DNA of 64,000 nt from Montifringilla adamsi (taxonomy: Eukaryota > Chordata > Aves > Passeriformes > Passeridae). The position numbers and the translations under genes are program-made. The notes below the pieces were generated by a model, which saw nothing but the letters and a program-made list of their open reading frames with translations, was not told the DNA's origin and did no database searches. Location: assembly GCA_017590115.1 (NCBI GenBank), contig JAGGNK010011114.1, positions 4,207,733 through 4,271,732 of the forward strand. Reading direction: 5' to 3'. Positions within the stretch are counted from its first letter, which is position 1, and each line of letters begins with the position of its first letter. This document shows positions 1 to 12,100 of this stretch, piece by piece.

Positions 1-3000
1 GACTGTAGTCACTAAGCCTTGATTTTATTAACAAGGGGAAAAAACTTCAAAGATATCCAGTTTAAGGCAACACCTGATCACTGCCCTCTCTTGTGGATTT
101 TTCAATTAAAAAGTTACATCCCTTTTCTGCAATGTTCTTCAACATCTTAAGCTTTTCTATACAACCAGTGGAGATCCAATGACTACACCAAATTTCCAGC
201 CTTACTAATGCTTCCTGCCTCCTTCCAATATTAGACTGAGCATGTAGAAACTGTTCCACAGATGTGTTTTCCTCCAACTCATTCATTACACAGTGAATTT
301 CAATTCTGCCTCTGCCTATTTCTATTATTCAGAAAACATTTCTAACGAAAAAAATCTGAGGAGTTCACTTAAATCTTTCTAAACACTTCAGTTAGTCAAG
401 TTTCACAAAGTATTTGATGTTAATAGAATACATCACTACAGAACTGTGCTCTCATAATCACACCATCAGGTACATTTATAACGCTTCTTTTTCAAGCAGC
501 AGTTAATCTGTTAGACTTGAAGAAAAAATAACATAGAACACCTCTACCAGATCTGGAGCTTAGCTGTGACAGATGAGTGTTTTTAACTCATGGTGAAAAA
601 GAAAATTAATTCCAGAGCTTTAGGACATGAAATATAACAGTGTACCAGAAAAAAAAACCACTAAACATCAAAAGTATAATGCAAAGAATTGAAGAAGAAA
701 GGCTGATTAAATACTCTGCCCATCTCTAAGTTGGCAAGAGCACCAGCTACAAAGCTGATAATGTTAAAGCTATCTGACCCTTCTTACTCCACATTATTTT
801 CAAAGACCAAGATACCACATGTTAAAATATAGCTGGAGCAAAAACTGGGGAAAATAATGCCTTTCTTTTTGGTTGTTCTCCCCAGCATTCAAATTTCCAT
901 TCTGCTGGGTTTGGTTGGTTTGTTTGATCAAGAACAGCAAAAGAGAGAATGAAAGTTTACAGTATTTTAAGGAAGTATTTTAATTGCACTCTCACACTCT
1001 GGGCAATGTGTTTTAGGAAATACCAAATGTTCAACAGCAACATCCAATTCTATGTTCATTCAACCAGCCACTACTAGTTTTATAAACTGACATGAATGGA
1101 AGGCAGTCAATATCCAAACTAATCAGTTATAATAGCTATTCTTGCTTGTTTTTCAGCCCTATTTATGAACAGGGCAATCAACTAACTTCAAAACTGTAAT
1201 TAGCTCTGGGGGTTACTGTGGTTCATCCCTATAAAGAACTATTGAAAGCTAAGTATTCCAGTAGGTTCTCCCTACATACAAATATTCACAGATCTCTTTT
1301 AATAAGAATGGCTGAAGCTTTACAAAATTTGATCACAATGAACCTAACTACTGGTTTCCTTACAGTGAGTTTTTTACAGGCTTCAAACTTTTCCCAAATC
1401 TTAAAAACCAGAATGATAAAAACTTAGCATATATCTTAGAGATAGCATTGTGGTGCTTTCCCATGAGCTTTCACTTTCTTTGAAGATTGTTTCATATCTT
1501 ACTAAGCTTAAAAGAAAAAGAAGGAACAAAGATTTCAGAAAATAGTACCTGCATGAAGATATCAGAGATTGGGGAGAGCTAATTATTTTGATGTTTGCTT
1601 CCATTGTATCAAGCACCAGAGCTTCCAACCACCACTCTGAGCTAGAATACAGCATCAGTTCCTCTCCTTTTAAACTGAGAGACTTTCTCTGGATAACCTG
1701 CTATGTCAAACAGCAAAAAGAAACAAACTCAAACTAAAACCCCAAAACAAGCAAAAATAAAAAGGAAAAGTCTTCATTCTTCCTGCTGTCTGAACAGAGC
1801 CATTCTCGGCAGCAGGACCCTTCACAGAAAAGCAAATAAACTCATCACATTAAATACTTCAGAGGAATTATGGATCCCTCTTTCTTGCAAGAAACCCATG
1901 CTGCCATTTCTCTAGCCAAATCGTTATATGCTATATTTAATCCACACAGAGGCCTTTATCGTGCACAGAACACTTGACCTGCCACCAGAACAGGTTTGTT
2001 CACTGGTGGATTAAGCACTGCCACAATGATACAAAATTGCAAGATTTGGAGATTCCTGTGAAAGTATCCTGAGTAATTACACTTGCCAGCTTCAAGGCAG
2101 AATTGAACTTGGATACTACAGTTTGCCCCAATGTTTTTCAGGGTGAAAGCACGGCCAGGTGCTACTGAAAGCAGTCTGAAACTCAGCTTCCATCTGTGAT
2201 CCAGCAGCAGGGCTCCTCCCACCAGCATCAGGCCAAGAGGATGCCTAAACTGGATTAAAGAAAAGAGTTACTGACAGCCTCCCCCAGGCCTGCCTTCCTC
2301 TGGAGACCTCAAATAGAAAAACTGTCTGAAATTGGGACTAATTAGCCTACAAATGCTGAAGGAAAGGTAGCTAACAGATACATTGCTGAGACCCACATCT
2401 TCCCTCTCTCATCACAGCAGGAGCTCTCACTGAAGGATAACACCTGAAGGACACACCCCAGGGATGCACCTACGGCCCCATCTTCATGAGCTGTTTCTCT
2501 GGAACTCTGTCCAGAACTGACTGGACTTCAGAGCAATTATTTAGAGATCTTGCAAAATCAGACAGAGTTTTTGCAAGGCCATAAATTCCAGGGGTGAGCT
2601 ATCTCCATGGAAAGGTACATTACACAGATCCTTCCTGGAGCAGCTGTTTTCAGAAGCTGAGAGAGGCTATTTATAGAGTGCCACTTGATTGCCAGTTCAC
2701 ATGAAACTAAAACACTGAGTAAATAGGAAACAGCAATTAGTTCTCAGATGTCTTACTTCAAAACATGGTGACTGTTGATATTTCTGATATTTTACACTGT
2801 AGCACAACACAACCATCCCAGTGAAGGGCTCATTAAGTACCATCCATACAGGCACGTCTTCTTCCCAACTGCATTGTTAGTCATGGACTTGCCATAATAC
2901 TTTTCCTTTGATTTGGTGGCTGAAAAAGCACAGCAACCAAAGAAGAGACATATAAACTACTTCATTTTGTACTTAAATCTATAACTGTTTAGATAAATTT

Positions 3001-3017
3001 GCAAAAAAATTTGCCCC

Positions 3018-3048
<31 letters not shown>

Positions 3049-5301
3049 GGACAATGCCTCGAATCTCCCACTACTCCTAAGTTACAATGAAATTCCTGTC
3101 CTCCACTTGTTCTGTCTGCCAGACTGTTGAAACGCTACTAAAAAAAATAAACTATAAATAGGAAGAAGCCTTACTTCCCACGCAGATCAGACCAGCAGTG
3201 ACCAACAACCAGCGGCACCCAGCTGACCACTGCAGTCTTGACCAGTGGGCCAGAGAACAAAGCTCCTACACAAGAGTCTGAAAGAGAAAAGACCCACACC
3301 TACACTGCCCTGCACACAAAAAGGCACAACAACAGGCCTCTTCTCTGGGAAGTCTGCACTTGAACAACCACACCTGACTAGCAGTCAAATCAATGGGCTT
3401 ATTAAGGCCATAAAGGCCACTTGGGGTAAAAGTGCAGTGGTTCCACAACAGAAGGGCACCCTGTACCAAGTCCATGGTGAAAAGCAGGAGTCAGTAAGGA
3501 CTGAGCATGTCTTGCCACCACCAGTGCAGATCTCAACATCAATTCCATGGGAAGGCTCTGCCAGGTCCTATTTTTTCAAGGCTCTCGAACAACTGAACTT
3601 GGTTTAGGTGAAAGGAAGAAGAGTAAATATGAGACCTTAACCAAGGCACCAGAGTTTTGTTTTTAACTAAAGTTATGTATGTTTTATTGGAGCAGCATCA
3701 ACAAAAGACATCTTGGTAAGTCTGGGAAGATGATTTCTACTGTTCAAATCTTAGTACTTCAACTCTCAGAGACACAACCAAGTAAAAGCAGAAGAAAAAA
3801 ACCTACAAAGGTCTTCATCAAAAAAAAAGGTGCTTCTTCAGAATCTGCACACTACAGTCCTAATTTTAACATTGAGCTTTTCTGCTCCAACTGGAGCAGT
3901 GAAAAAGAAAAAAAAATTCGAGTCAGAAGGATTGATGACTAAAAGTTAGAACAATCCTCAGCTAAGGCTTGGCCAAGCACAGCTTGAGACATAACCATCA
4001 AAAGCAGCTAGATCGTTAGTTCTCAATTTTTTTTCCCCCCTATTTTAGGTCTCAAAATTTCTTTTCAAGGGACTTGTGCACTGCACACACACACACACCC
4101 CTCTCTGTAGAAACCTACCAGCAATAACCTTGATTCCCTATATTAACCTTTTGTGGGTTACTGAGCGTTCAGGGACTACAGACAGAAAACTCCTGACTTA
4201 GGCTCGGTAATGTGATATCCCACCTTAAATTCCACCAGGAAAAAACCAAACGACAGGCCATCGCCACCGAGCACAGCCGGGAAAGCCTGGAAGGCACGGA
4301 TCGACGCTCGTTTTACAACGCTGTAAATCAAGCTCCATCTCGAGTACTCGAGGTTTCCACTCCAAGGCAGGAATTGTTTTGCCACACGAGCACAAAAGAA
4401 CGCGTTCCCGACACACTAAGACATCCAGCCCGGAGAGACACCCCCCAAATCCACTAGTGCCGCTAGGACGGACCGCCACACCTCCGAAAACACGTGAATA
4501 AATACCGGCGCTTCAAAATATTTTTTTGGCAACGTTTTTCACAGAACCTGCGCCATGACAAAGAATATCGATAGTTCCTCCACGCCACGGAAACCTCCCC
4601 GCGGCCTCGGGAGCTAAAACTGGCGCTGGCTTTAACTTGGAAAGTGGAAATACCTGGCTCGGGCGCGGAGGCGAGGGCAGCCCGGGGCTGGGGCGGCTGC
4701 GGGGACCCCGCGGTGGCCGCGGAGCACTCGGGGACACAAAGCGGGGGCGGATCGGCCCGCACCGAGCGCGTTCCAGCGGCCCGGCTTCCCCCAGAGCCCC
4801 GGGAACACCTCGGGGGCGCCGGGACAGCGGCCGCGCCATGATCCCGGAGGCGTCTACGTGCTTTGTTCCCAGCCCCCGGCAGCTTAGCGCCGGTAAATCC
4901 GGACCCTGCCCGGCCCCGGAGCTATTTTGAGCCGCCGCCCAACTTCCCGGCTGGATCTCGGCGTGCAACAGTTCCTTCGGGAAGCAAGGGCGGCGGGCGA
5001 GCGCAGCACCTCGGAGCGCACCGAGGGGCCGGGGGGTCCTGGCGGGCCCCGGCAGCGCCGAGGGACGGGGCCGGGGTGTCCCGCACCGCCCCTGAGGGCG
5101 CGGGGGGCCGGGAGTGGATTTGGAGGAGGCGTCGCCGCCCCACACGGGGCGCAGGCAACTTCGGAGCCGCGGGACAGCGCGGCCGAGCGGGGGAGCGGCG
5201 GCGCCTGGAAGGGGCTCCGGGCGCCCTCCCGGCTTGGTGGGGCGCCAAGGACGACCGGAGCTCGCCCGCACCACCCGCCCCCCCGCAGCGCCCGTCCTTA
5301 C
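1..5301 (-). other. DCAF6: DCAF6 intron 1 (partial)
   Basis: I found no second DCAF6 exon between position 1 and the exon 1 donor, so this stretch is read as the 5' part of intron 1. It is AT-rich up to about 4.2 kb and GC-rich after that. It contains a pure A run near 3019-3041 and a short CA repeat near 4084-4099. Several open frames of 60-120 codons occur here, but none has a recognisable domain. The frame ending at 62 is treated separately. Confidence 0.75.
62..331 (-). other. Unassigned open frame followed by a poly(A) signal
   Basis: A minus-strand frame is open from about 331 and reaches a stop at 62-64. An internal ATG at 286 gives 74 residues. The peptide is rich in charged and helix-forming residues (for example QEALVRLEIW and KLKMLKNIAEKG), and an AATAAA lies on the same strand at 29-24, about 33 bases past the stop. 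It could be a terminal exon of an unknown transcript or an old retroposed fragment. It may also be chance in AT-rich intron sequence. I do not recognise the peptide, and no strong splice acceptor precedes it. Confidence 0.2.
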
Positions 5302-5395
5302 CGAGGTAGTGCCTGCGCAGCAATCCGGGCTCCTCCAGCCCCAGGGTCCGCTTCCGCACGTCCCACAGCAGGTGTGGGCAGCGCCCGCGGGACAT
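5302..5395 (-). CDS. DCAF6: DCAF6 coding exon 1 (N-terminus, partial gene)
   Basis: This is the first coding exon of DDB1- and CUL4-associated factor 6, a WD40 protein that acts as a substrate receptor for CUL4-DDB1 ubiquitin ligase and has also been described as a nuclear-receptor cofactor. The ATG at 5395 opens 31 codons that include [18 protein letters not shown] and RHYLG, which closely match the N-terminus of human DCAF6 as I remember it. A clean GTAAGG donor follows at 5301, after the first base of a Gly codon, the same point at which the human protein continues into RREF. The WD repeats are all in later exons, which lie beyond position 1. The exon sits in a CpG island, head to head with MPC2, with 675 bases between the two ATGs. 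Confidence 0.93.
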
Positions 5396-5479
5396 GGCCC
5401 CGCGCGGGCGGGGAGGGGGCGCGCGCGGAGCGGGGGGGGGATGCGCGGGACCGGCCGGGCGCGCGCGGCGGCGGGTCCG

Positions 5480-5540
5480 GGCCACGCCCACCGCTCCCGC
5501 GGCCACGCCCACCCCGGCCGCGGGGAGGGCCACGCCCACC
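5480..5540. promoter_or_regulatory. Three copies of GGCCACGCCCACC
   Basis: The 13-base word GGCCACGCCCACC starts at 5480, 5501 and 5528. CACGCCC and CCACGCCCAC are typical KLF/SP or EGR-type GC-box variants. The cluster lies 85-145 bases upstream of the DCAF6 ATG, inside the divergent promoter, so it may serve either gene. Factor identity is inferred from the motif alone. Confidence 0.6.
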
Positions 5541-5594
5541 GGGCGGGAGGGGGGCGCGGGGGCCCGAGATTAATGGGCGTCTCGCGCGAGCCGG

Positions 5595-5652
5595 TGACGT
5601 CGCCCCGTCCCGATGAGGGGAGGGCGCGTCGTGGGTGTGGACGGTGACGTCA
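5595..5652. promoter_or_regulatory. Paired CRE/ATF-type sites
   Basis: A full palindromic cAMP-response element, TGACGTCA, lies at 5645-5652. A one-base variant, TGACGTCG, lies at 5595-5602, exactly 50 bases upstream. Both sit between the divergent start codons. CREB/ATF binding is inferred from the exact consensus match. Confidence 0.65.
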
Positions 5653-5753
5653 GCGCGCTCGGAAGAAACCCGCCCCGTCCAGTGAAGCGGTGTGAAGCCG
5701 CAAGACGGACATCTTGGCTTTGGGCTCATTACTCGCAGCGCAGGGTTCCTCCG

Positions 5754-5800
5754 CGGCGGCCATCTTGGGGGGAGAGCGAAGCGGAGGCGGCCATCTCTGA
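5754..5800. promoter_or_regulatory. Two GGCGGCCATCT (YY1-like) sites
   Basis: GGCGGCCATCTTGG ends at 5768 and GGCGGCCATCTCTG ends near 5799. Both contain the CCATCT core typical of YY1 sites in housekeeping promoters. A further ACATCTTGG lies at 5709-5717. They lie about 270-360 bases upstream of the MPC2 ATG. Confidence 0.45.
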
Positions 5801-5873
5801 GCCGGGCGCCCGTGCCCTTGCGAGGGCGGCGGGCGCGCCAGCTCTCCCCAGGTGCCCGGGCCAGCGCGCTCGG

Positions 5874-5932
5874 CCAATAGCTCGGCGCGCAGCTCTCCGC
5901 CCCGCCCCCGCCCCTGCGGCGATGACCAATCA
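5874..5932 (+). promoter_or_regulatory. CCAAT boxes flanking GC boxes
   Basis: CCAAT occurs at 5874-5878 and again, as CCAATCA, at 5926-5932. Between them lies a run of C-rich GC boxes (about 5898-5917). The spacing upstream of the MPC2 ATG (about 140-200 bases) suits NF-Y/SP control of a TATA-less promoter. Confidence 0.6.
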
Positions 5933-6070
5933 GAGCGCGGGCTGCCGGGTGGGCAGGTTCGAGGGGCGGGGCCTGGCGGAGGAAGGACGCACGGACGGGC
6001 GGAGGGAACGCGGCCCCCGCTCCGTGGCCGCTCGCCCCTCGCTCGCCCCTCGCTCGCCCCGTCCCTCGCC

Positions 6071-6176
6071 ATGGCGGCCGCCGTCGCGGGGCTCCGCGCC
6101 TCCTACCACCGCATGCTCGACCGCATCGAGCTCATGCTGCCGCCGCGGTTCCGGCCCTTCTACAACCACCCAGCGG
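6071..6176 (+). CDS. MPC2: MPC2 coding exon 1
   Basis: The ATG has a strong Kozak setting (GCCATGG). The exon encodes residues 1-35, including LRASYHRMLDRIELMLP and RPFYNHPA, plus the first base of Gly36. The donor is GTAAGG at 6177. Confidence 0.97.
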
Positions 6177-9100
6177 GTAAGGGGCGGGGGTCACCTTGGC
6201 CCCCGGTTGGACCGGCGGGAAGGGCGGAGCGGGGGATGCGCTCCGGACGGGATCGGGGCCGCGGTAACGCGGTTAGGGGGGTTGTGGCGCGGGAAAGCGG
6301 CCCTGGAGCGCAGTCCTGCTCCGTTACGGGGAATTGATAGTGTCTGTGAAGGGGGAAGAGGATAACCGGGCACGGCGCGGGCGGTCCCGGGAGGGATGCG
6401 CTGCTGCCACTCCGCGGTACCGCGGCGCGGATCCAGGGATCGCGTGGGTTGCCAGAGCCTGGCCCAGGGGATGTCATGGGTCTGAAGGGGCCTGTAGGCC
6501 TCGGCAGCCGCTTCTTTCAAGAGGATCTGCTGGGAAAATCGTGGAATGGTTTGGGATAAAGGGATATTAAAGATCGTCCAGTTCCACCCGCTGCCACGGC
6601 TAGGGACACCTTCCACCGGAGCAGGCGACTCAGAGCCCCATCCAGCCTGGCCTCGGACACTGCCAGGGTTTCTGATCCTGAAATGTGCCCTGCGCAACTC
6701 AGGCAGCCTTTGGTTGTATTTCCTTTCTGCTGAATCCCACGCTTCCAGCAAAGGGAACTCGCGCCCTTGGCGAGTTCGCGGGAGGACTCCTGTGGGTGGA
6801 GAAAGAGCTCCCCTCACCTGACCTACAGTGTATCTTTCCATGGGGGTTTGTGCTGTTAGGGAGAAACCTCCTGTAAAATGATCTCGTTCAGTGCCATCTA
6901 CGTGGTGTTTGTCCTGTAAACAAATTGCGTCGGTTGTTAAAAGGAGCGCCCGATAAAATCCTGGCATTCCATAGGCTCTGTCCCCACTGTGTCGGTGTCA
7001 CAGGCATCCTTGACTCTTCACCTACCAGGAATATGCACTGTGAAAATGGACTTTGGTTTGCAGTCAGTTGCTCTATCCTCTTCCACTGGCCCTTTCTTGG
7101 AAGGAAAATCGTAGCTCTAAAGAAAACACAAAGAGTGAAAAGTGCAGTTCTCTACACCAATATATTTAACATTAACGTATTGTTTTTATATATAAAGAGA
7201 CAGTATGTCCAACACTGAGAGACACATTCCATTGGTGGGAAATGTGGCAGCTTCCAGATGCTCTTAGTGGATGCAAGGCACAGCAGGTACTGGGAACATC
7301 CATGTTCCTTCTTCAACAGAGCTTGGAGAAGGTTTTGGAGGTTCTCTGCAGTGCTTTTCACTGCACGGCTGCTTTTGGTCATCACCATAATGTTGTAATC
7401 AATAAATCCATTTTTAGGGATTCTGTGTGTTATATATACACACACGTGTCTGTCATAATCCATACTGATGGTATAAGTGAGAAAAGTCACAGCACAAGCA
7501 AGTATAGAAACTGAACCCCTGCAATTTCTATTTTAGCCTTGAAGGTGTGTCTGTGAGAAAGTTATGCAATAGATGTCACTCTGACTGCAGGAAAAAAAAA
7601 TGGGTTAAAAATGAAAGGCTTTCTTTTATCTCCAGTGACATCTAAATCTCTAATCTAATTCAGGAATATAAACATCATTGTCATGAAATTATAAATCACT
7701 TGTGAGGCATGAAGCACTTTCTGGCATAAAGAAAGCTTCCAGCAAAATAACTGGTGCCTGTTAAAAACTGTTTCTTTGGCTGGCCTTGCTGGAGGACAGT
7801 GGAGGGCCTGGCACACCAGCTCCCCAGGCTGCCATGGGAAGGCACGGGCTGAGCTTGTGCTCCCTCCCCTTTGGCCTCTCTGGTTCACTTTGCCTGACTA
7901 AACTCAAGTTTTCAGCGCAAAGACTTCTCATATTTAATAGAAGTCATACATTCTATAAACTGGTAACACATGTGATGTCCAAATTAGCCTCTGGTGGCCC
8001 CCTGCTCTCTTGTGCTGCTGTCATACTCATCCTTGAAAAATTCTGGATGTCAGGAGCTGGGAAGAACTCACCCAGGCTGGGTGCTTGCTGGAGTGCCTCC
8101 AAGGAGAGGTGTTTGACACTTTTACCTAATTACAAACTTGGCTTGGTACCTTCCCTGTCTCCAACTTTTTCTTAGTTCTGCAGTTTGAAATGGTTGACTT
8201 TTCTATTATTAATAAAAATTAATGTCAGTCTTTTTGAAAACTCCACTAGCTGTTTAGGGAATGTCAGTTTAATAATTCATACTGACCCCACATCCTCTAG
8301 TACTCCAAATCTGAATTTGTGTTTTAGAATAAGATAAATGTTAGTAATTAAAGCTACTCTGTAAGACTGATTTATTTAAAACTTGCCGAATTTGCAGCCT
8401 GGTTCTGACACACCAAATAAGTGCCTAAGAGAACAGCAGCTGAAGTTTGTTACTTTAGAGGATGAACATTAAGCTGCTGTTATCTAATATTCAACAATAC
8501 TAGACACAAGGTAATGTACTTGTAGTTATTAAATGCAGTTTGAAACTTGATCACAAGCAGGGTGGGTTAAAAAGGGCTTTATGCAAGGCTGCCAAGCCAG
8601 TTTTTGTTTCCCAAGTCGTAGTTTTAAACTTGAGGGTGGTTAAAACTGGAAGTACAAGTAGTTAGTGCAAGGTATTTTAAAGGCTGAATTGTTAGTGAAG
8701 AAATAGCTCTCATCAAAAGCAGGCAACCAAAGTCCTGGTGGTTACTCCTGTGTAATATATTACAGTGAAAACTTGGCTTCATCTTGCATGTTATCAGAGT
8801 GCTGAGCAGTGACCTAAACATTAATTTTTTGTGATAAAATTAGAACAGTGTCCTGACTGTCTCACAGGAGAAGTTGGTACTTTGGATTGTGGTCTCTTAT
8901 TTAAGACTTGGAGCACAAGTCCCAGATTAATAATTTCTGGCATAGTTGTAGGTGTGGCTTTGCAGGGCTTTGTTTTAACCAACCAGTTGCTATTTTAGCA
9001 CCACTGGAAATTGTATGTATTCATAAGAGAGCTGTTTTTTCCCCAGGTCCAATGCCATTGGATTTTTCTCCCTTCCTTCTTGAGATTTCATCCTCTTTCC

Positions 9101-12100
9101 CATAATCCTCCTTTACCTACTGGTAAATTTTTGGGGTGTTTTCCCTATTCCTACGCCTTTTCCTAACTTTCAATTATAAATGCATTTTGCATGCTTTGGT
9201 GTTCTCAGTTGCTTGAACATGGACATACAAAATCCTATCCAGCTGTTGCAGAAATGTGTGGAGTGATTACACAACTGAAGGTTGATGCACTGAGTTGATG
9301 AATTATGAGTATTAGGTGGCAGAGCCTGTACAGCAGTAGAAAATGTTAATATAAACAATTCATTATTTAAAAAAAAAACAAAAAAACCCAGCCAAAATAA
9401 ACCACTTTAAACTTACTGTGGGTATTAAAACAGCTACATTTACTACATAATTTAACTTCTTTTCTCCCATCCTCCCTCAGGTCCCAAAACAGTGTTTTTC
9501 TGGGCACCTATTATGAAGTGGGTAAGTACAAGATGCCAGCTGGTGTCTGGGTGTCGTGCCAGGGCAATCTGCTGCAACACACTGAGCAAGCAAGAGTTTC
9601 CCAGCAGATACTTGAGCCTGCAGAAAGATTAGAGGCTCTAATTCTTAATATATGGGGAGGAACAAAATTAGCCTTAATAACAGCACAAAATGAAGGGGAT
9701 ACAGTGTGGGGAAAATGCTTTCTGGAAGAATTGTGCTTTTCACTGGGTTTCACAAAGGCTTTCTCTTGTGAAACACCACCTGTTGCTCAAGGTAGGCATG
9801 AGCTGGCATGACACAAAGCTCCTAAAGTGTGTGCTTCTTCTGAGATTGAGGAATTTGAGAAGTATCTTAAGGAAGCCAATACCTAAGCCTCATAGCTTGA
9901 AGCATGTCAGAGTGCAAGGTAGTCTTGACATAAAAGCCAAAGGCAGCTGCCATTGTGGCTGTCAGTGGTGCTCTGCCTCCTGTGAGGTTCTGCTTCCCAC
10001 TGGCTGCAGCCCTGGGCTGTGTTTGTGCCCAGGTGATGCAAATGCCACCTCCTAATTCACTGTGCTCTTCTGAGGTGTTGCATCGATACAGATAAAACTA
10101 GAGATCTCCAAACCCACAAGGGTTTGATCTTTTTTGATAACAAGGATGTAACCTGCTCTTACCATTGCCAGCTGCTTTGTAACTTTGCCGCTGTGAACCC
10201 CGGCGTTTTATAGGCCACAGGCAACATTGTGCTCTGACCTACAGCTGGGTTTCTTTGTCAGTTGGCTGGACTGGAGCTGCAGGAACCATGGTTAACCTTC
10301 CCCTTCCTCAGAGGTTCTTCCTGGAAACACCCTCCCGAGCCTGAGCACACAGGCAGCTCTTCTGTGCCCAAGGAGTCCTGGGTGAAAGCGCTAGGACTGT
10401 CTTACTTAGGGGTTTGTTTGGGGTTTTTTGTGAACTGGTGTAACAGGAACATGAAATTGTATTTCCAGTAGAGGGCAATAACATAACAAACAAAGCAAGC
10501 AGAGTGTTTGCTGCTAATGTCAAGTAGATCAGCCAAGCTATTCCTCAATTCGCCTGCATGTTTTCTACTATTACTGAAATTATATTTAAGAAAAATACCC
10601 CCCTCAGATGAAGCTAAATGAAGACTTTATGGGGTGAAGATACCAGCAGTATCTTAGCCTGACCTGTGGAAAGAAGGCCCTTATTTAAATAAGCCTCTAC
10701 TTGTTGCATGAAAACAAGGGTGGATTTTTTTCAGCTGCTTTCTTTAGTAGCTATGTTCAAATTAACCTTGTTCTTGAATTAATACAAAACTGCCAGTGCC
10801 TGGGATTTTATTGCAGTTGTAGCTGCTATAACTGTGTTCTTTTTCCTACCACAAAGGACTGGAAATGGATGGTATCTCCCAGAGTCTAATTGCTCACAGA
10901 ATGCATCCCATCTCCTGCATAATGCAGTAGGAGAAGCACTGAGCTGTGAAGCAGCTTCCCCTTGTAAAGCTCTTCATCTGTTACAGGAGTCCCAGACTGG
11001 TGCTCACTGAATTTCTCTTTGCAGGGCTTGGTGGGTGCTGGACTGGCTGACATGGCCAGACCAGCAGAAAAGCTCAGCACAGCACAGTCTGCAGTACTCA
11101 TGGCCACAGGTAAAGCCACACTTTCTGTTTTCACACAGCACCATCTCAGAATCTTCCATCAGTACTAATCCACCTCCACAGAAAGCCTTAATTTTAACAT
11201 GCTAGCTGTCACTATTGCTGTTGGATGCTGATTCTAGGACAGACCTCCACTTGTTATTAAATCAGTAAACATTCTGTAATTATGTAACAGTTTTCTACAC
11301 CTGTCTTAATTTGGAATTGTTCAGCACAAGTTGCTACAAGTTAGGCATGAGTGTCATCCCTTAAGTTACCATGATATCATTCATTGCAGTAAGTGACCTC
11401 TTTTCCTTCAGATCAAGTATTTTTGAAATCAGTCCAGGATACAGTGACTTTTTTAGAACAGACTTTAAGGGATTTAAGAATGGAAGGGTAATTACGCTAA
11501 CATAACTGGAAAGAATTTCCAAGTGTTATAAGAAATTTGAAGCAGTGGCACATGGACTACTGCACTGCTGTCTGCCAAGAATTCTCACACTGGCAGAAAC
11601 AATATTCTGTTATCCTAGAATCATTTAGGTTGGAAAAGACTTTTAAGATCATAGAATCCAACCATTAACCCAGCACTTCCAAGTCCTCCACTAAAATGCG
11701 TCTCTAAGTGACACAACTACATTTCTTATCAACACCTCCAGGGATGGTGCTGCACCACTTTTTCCAATGCTTTTCCTGTCTAAAAGGGCTCTCCAGACTT
11801 CATTTTGATATCTGATGCAGTCCTGTGCATTTTGCACAAGTTTTGCATAATCTCCAATGTAGTGCAGCAAGCTGGATATACAGCGAAGTATCACTACACT
11901 GCAGTGCTGCTGGAGAATTAAGGTCTAGGCTGCTGTAGACTACAGAGGATCTTTGCTATTCAGACTGTGATTGACCTTACTGTAGCTGTTTCAGAAAAAT
12001 GCAGTACATACCTGTAGATATCCCACTGGCACTTTTCACTGAGAGAAAGGTAGCTGTAAGCAAAGCAGTTGTCTAACGTGAAGTTGTGAGATTTGTTTAC

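Larger units (their letters stand above)
4550..6450. promoter_or_regulatory. CpG island, divergent DCAF6/MPC2 promoter
   Basis: The base composition changes sharply to GC- and CpG-rich between about 4.55 and 6.45 kb. The island covers the first coding exons of two divergently transcribed genes, DCAF6 on the minus strand (ATG 5395) and MPC2 on the plus strand (ATG 6071). No TATA box is evident. Candidate sites include three GGCCACGCCCACC repeats, two CRE-like sites, two CCATCT (YY1-like) sites, GC boxes and two CCAAT boxes. This is a typical housekeeping bidirectional promoter. Confidence 0.9.

Noticed and set aside
3245..3607. 120-codon plus-strand frame in DCAF6 intron 1
   Set aside because: It has no recognisable domain, no splice or promoter context, and an equally open shadow on the other strand.
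4513..5729. Several 140-250 codon frames around the DCAF6 first exon
   Set aside because: They are low-stop GC-rich artefacts. Only the short in-frame stretch 5395-5302 matches a known protein and ends at a good donor.
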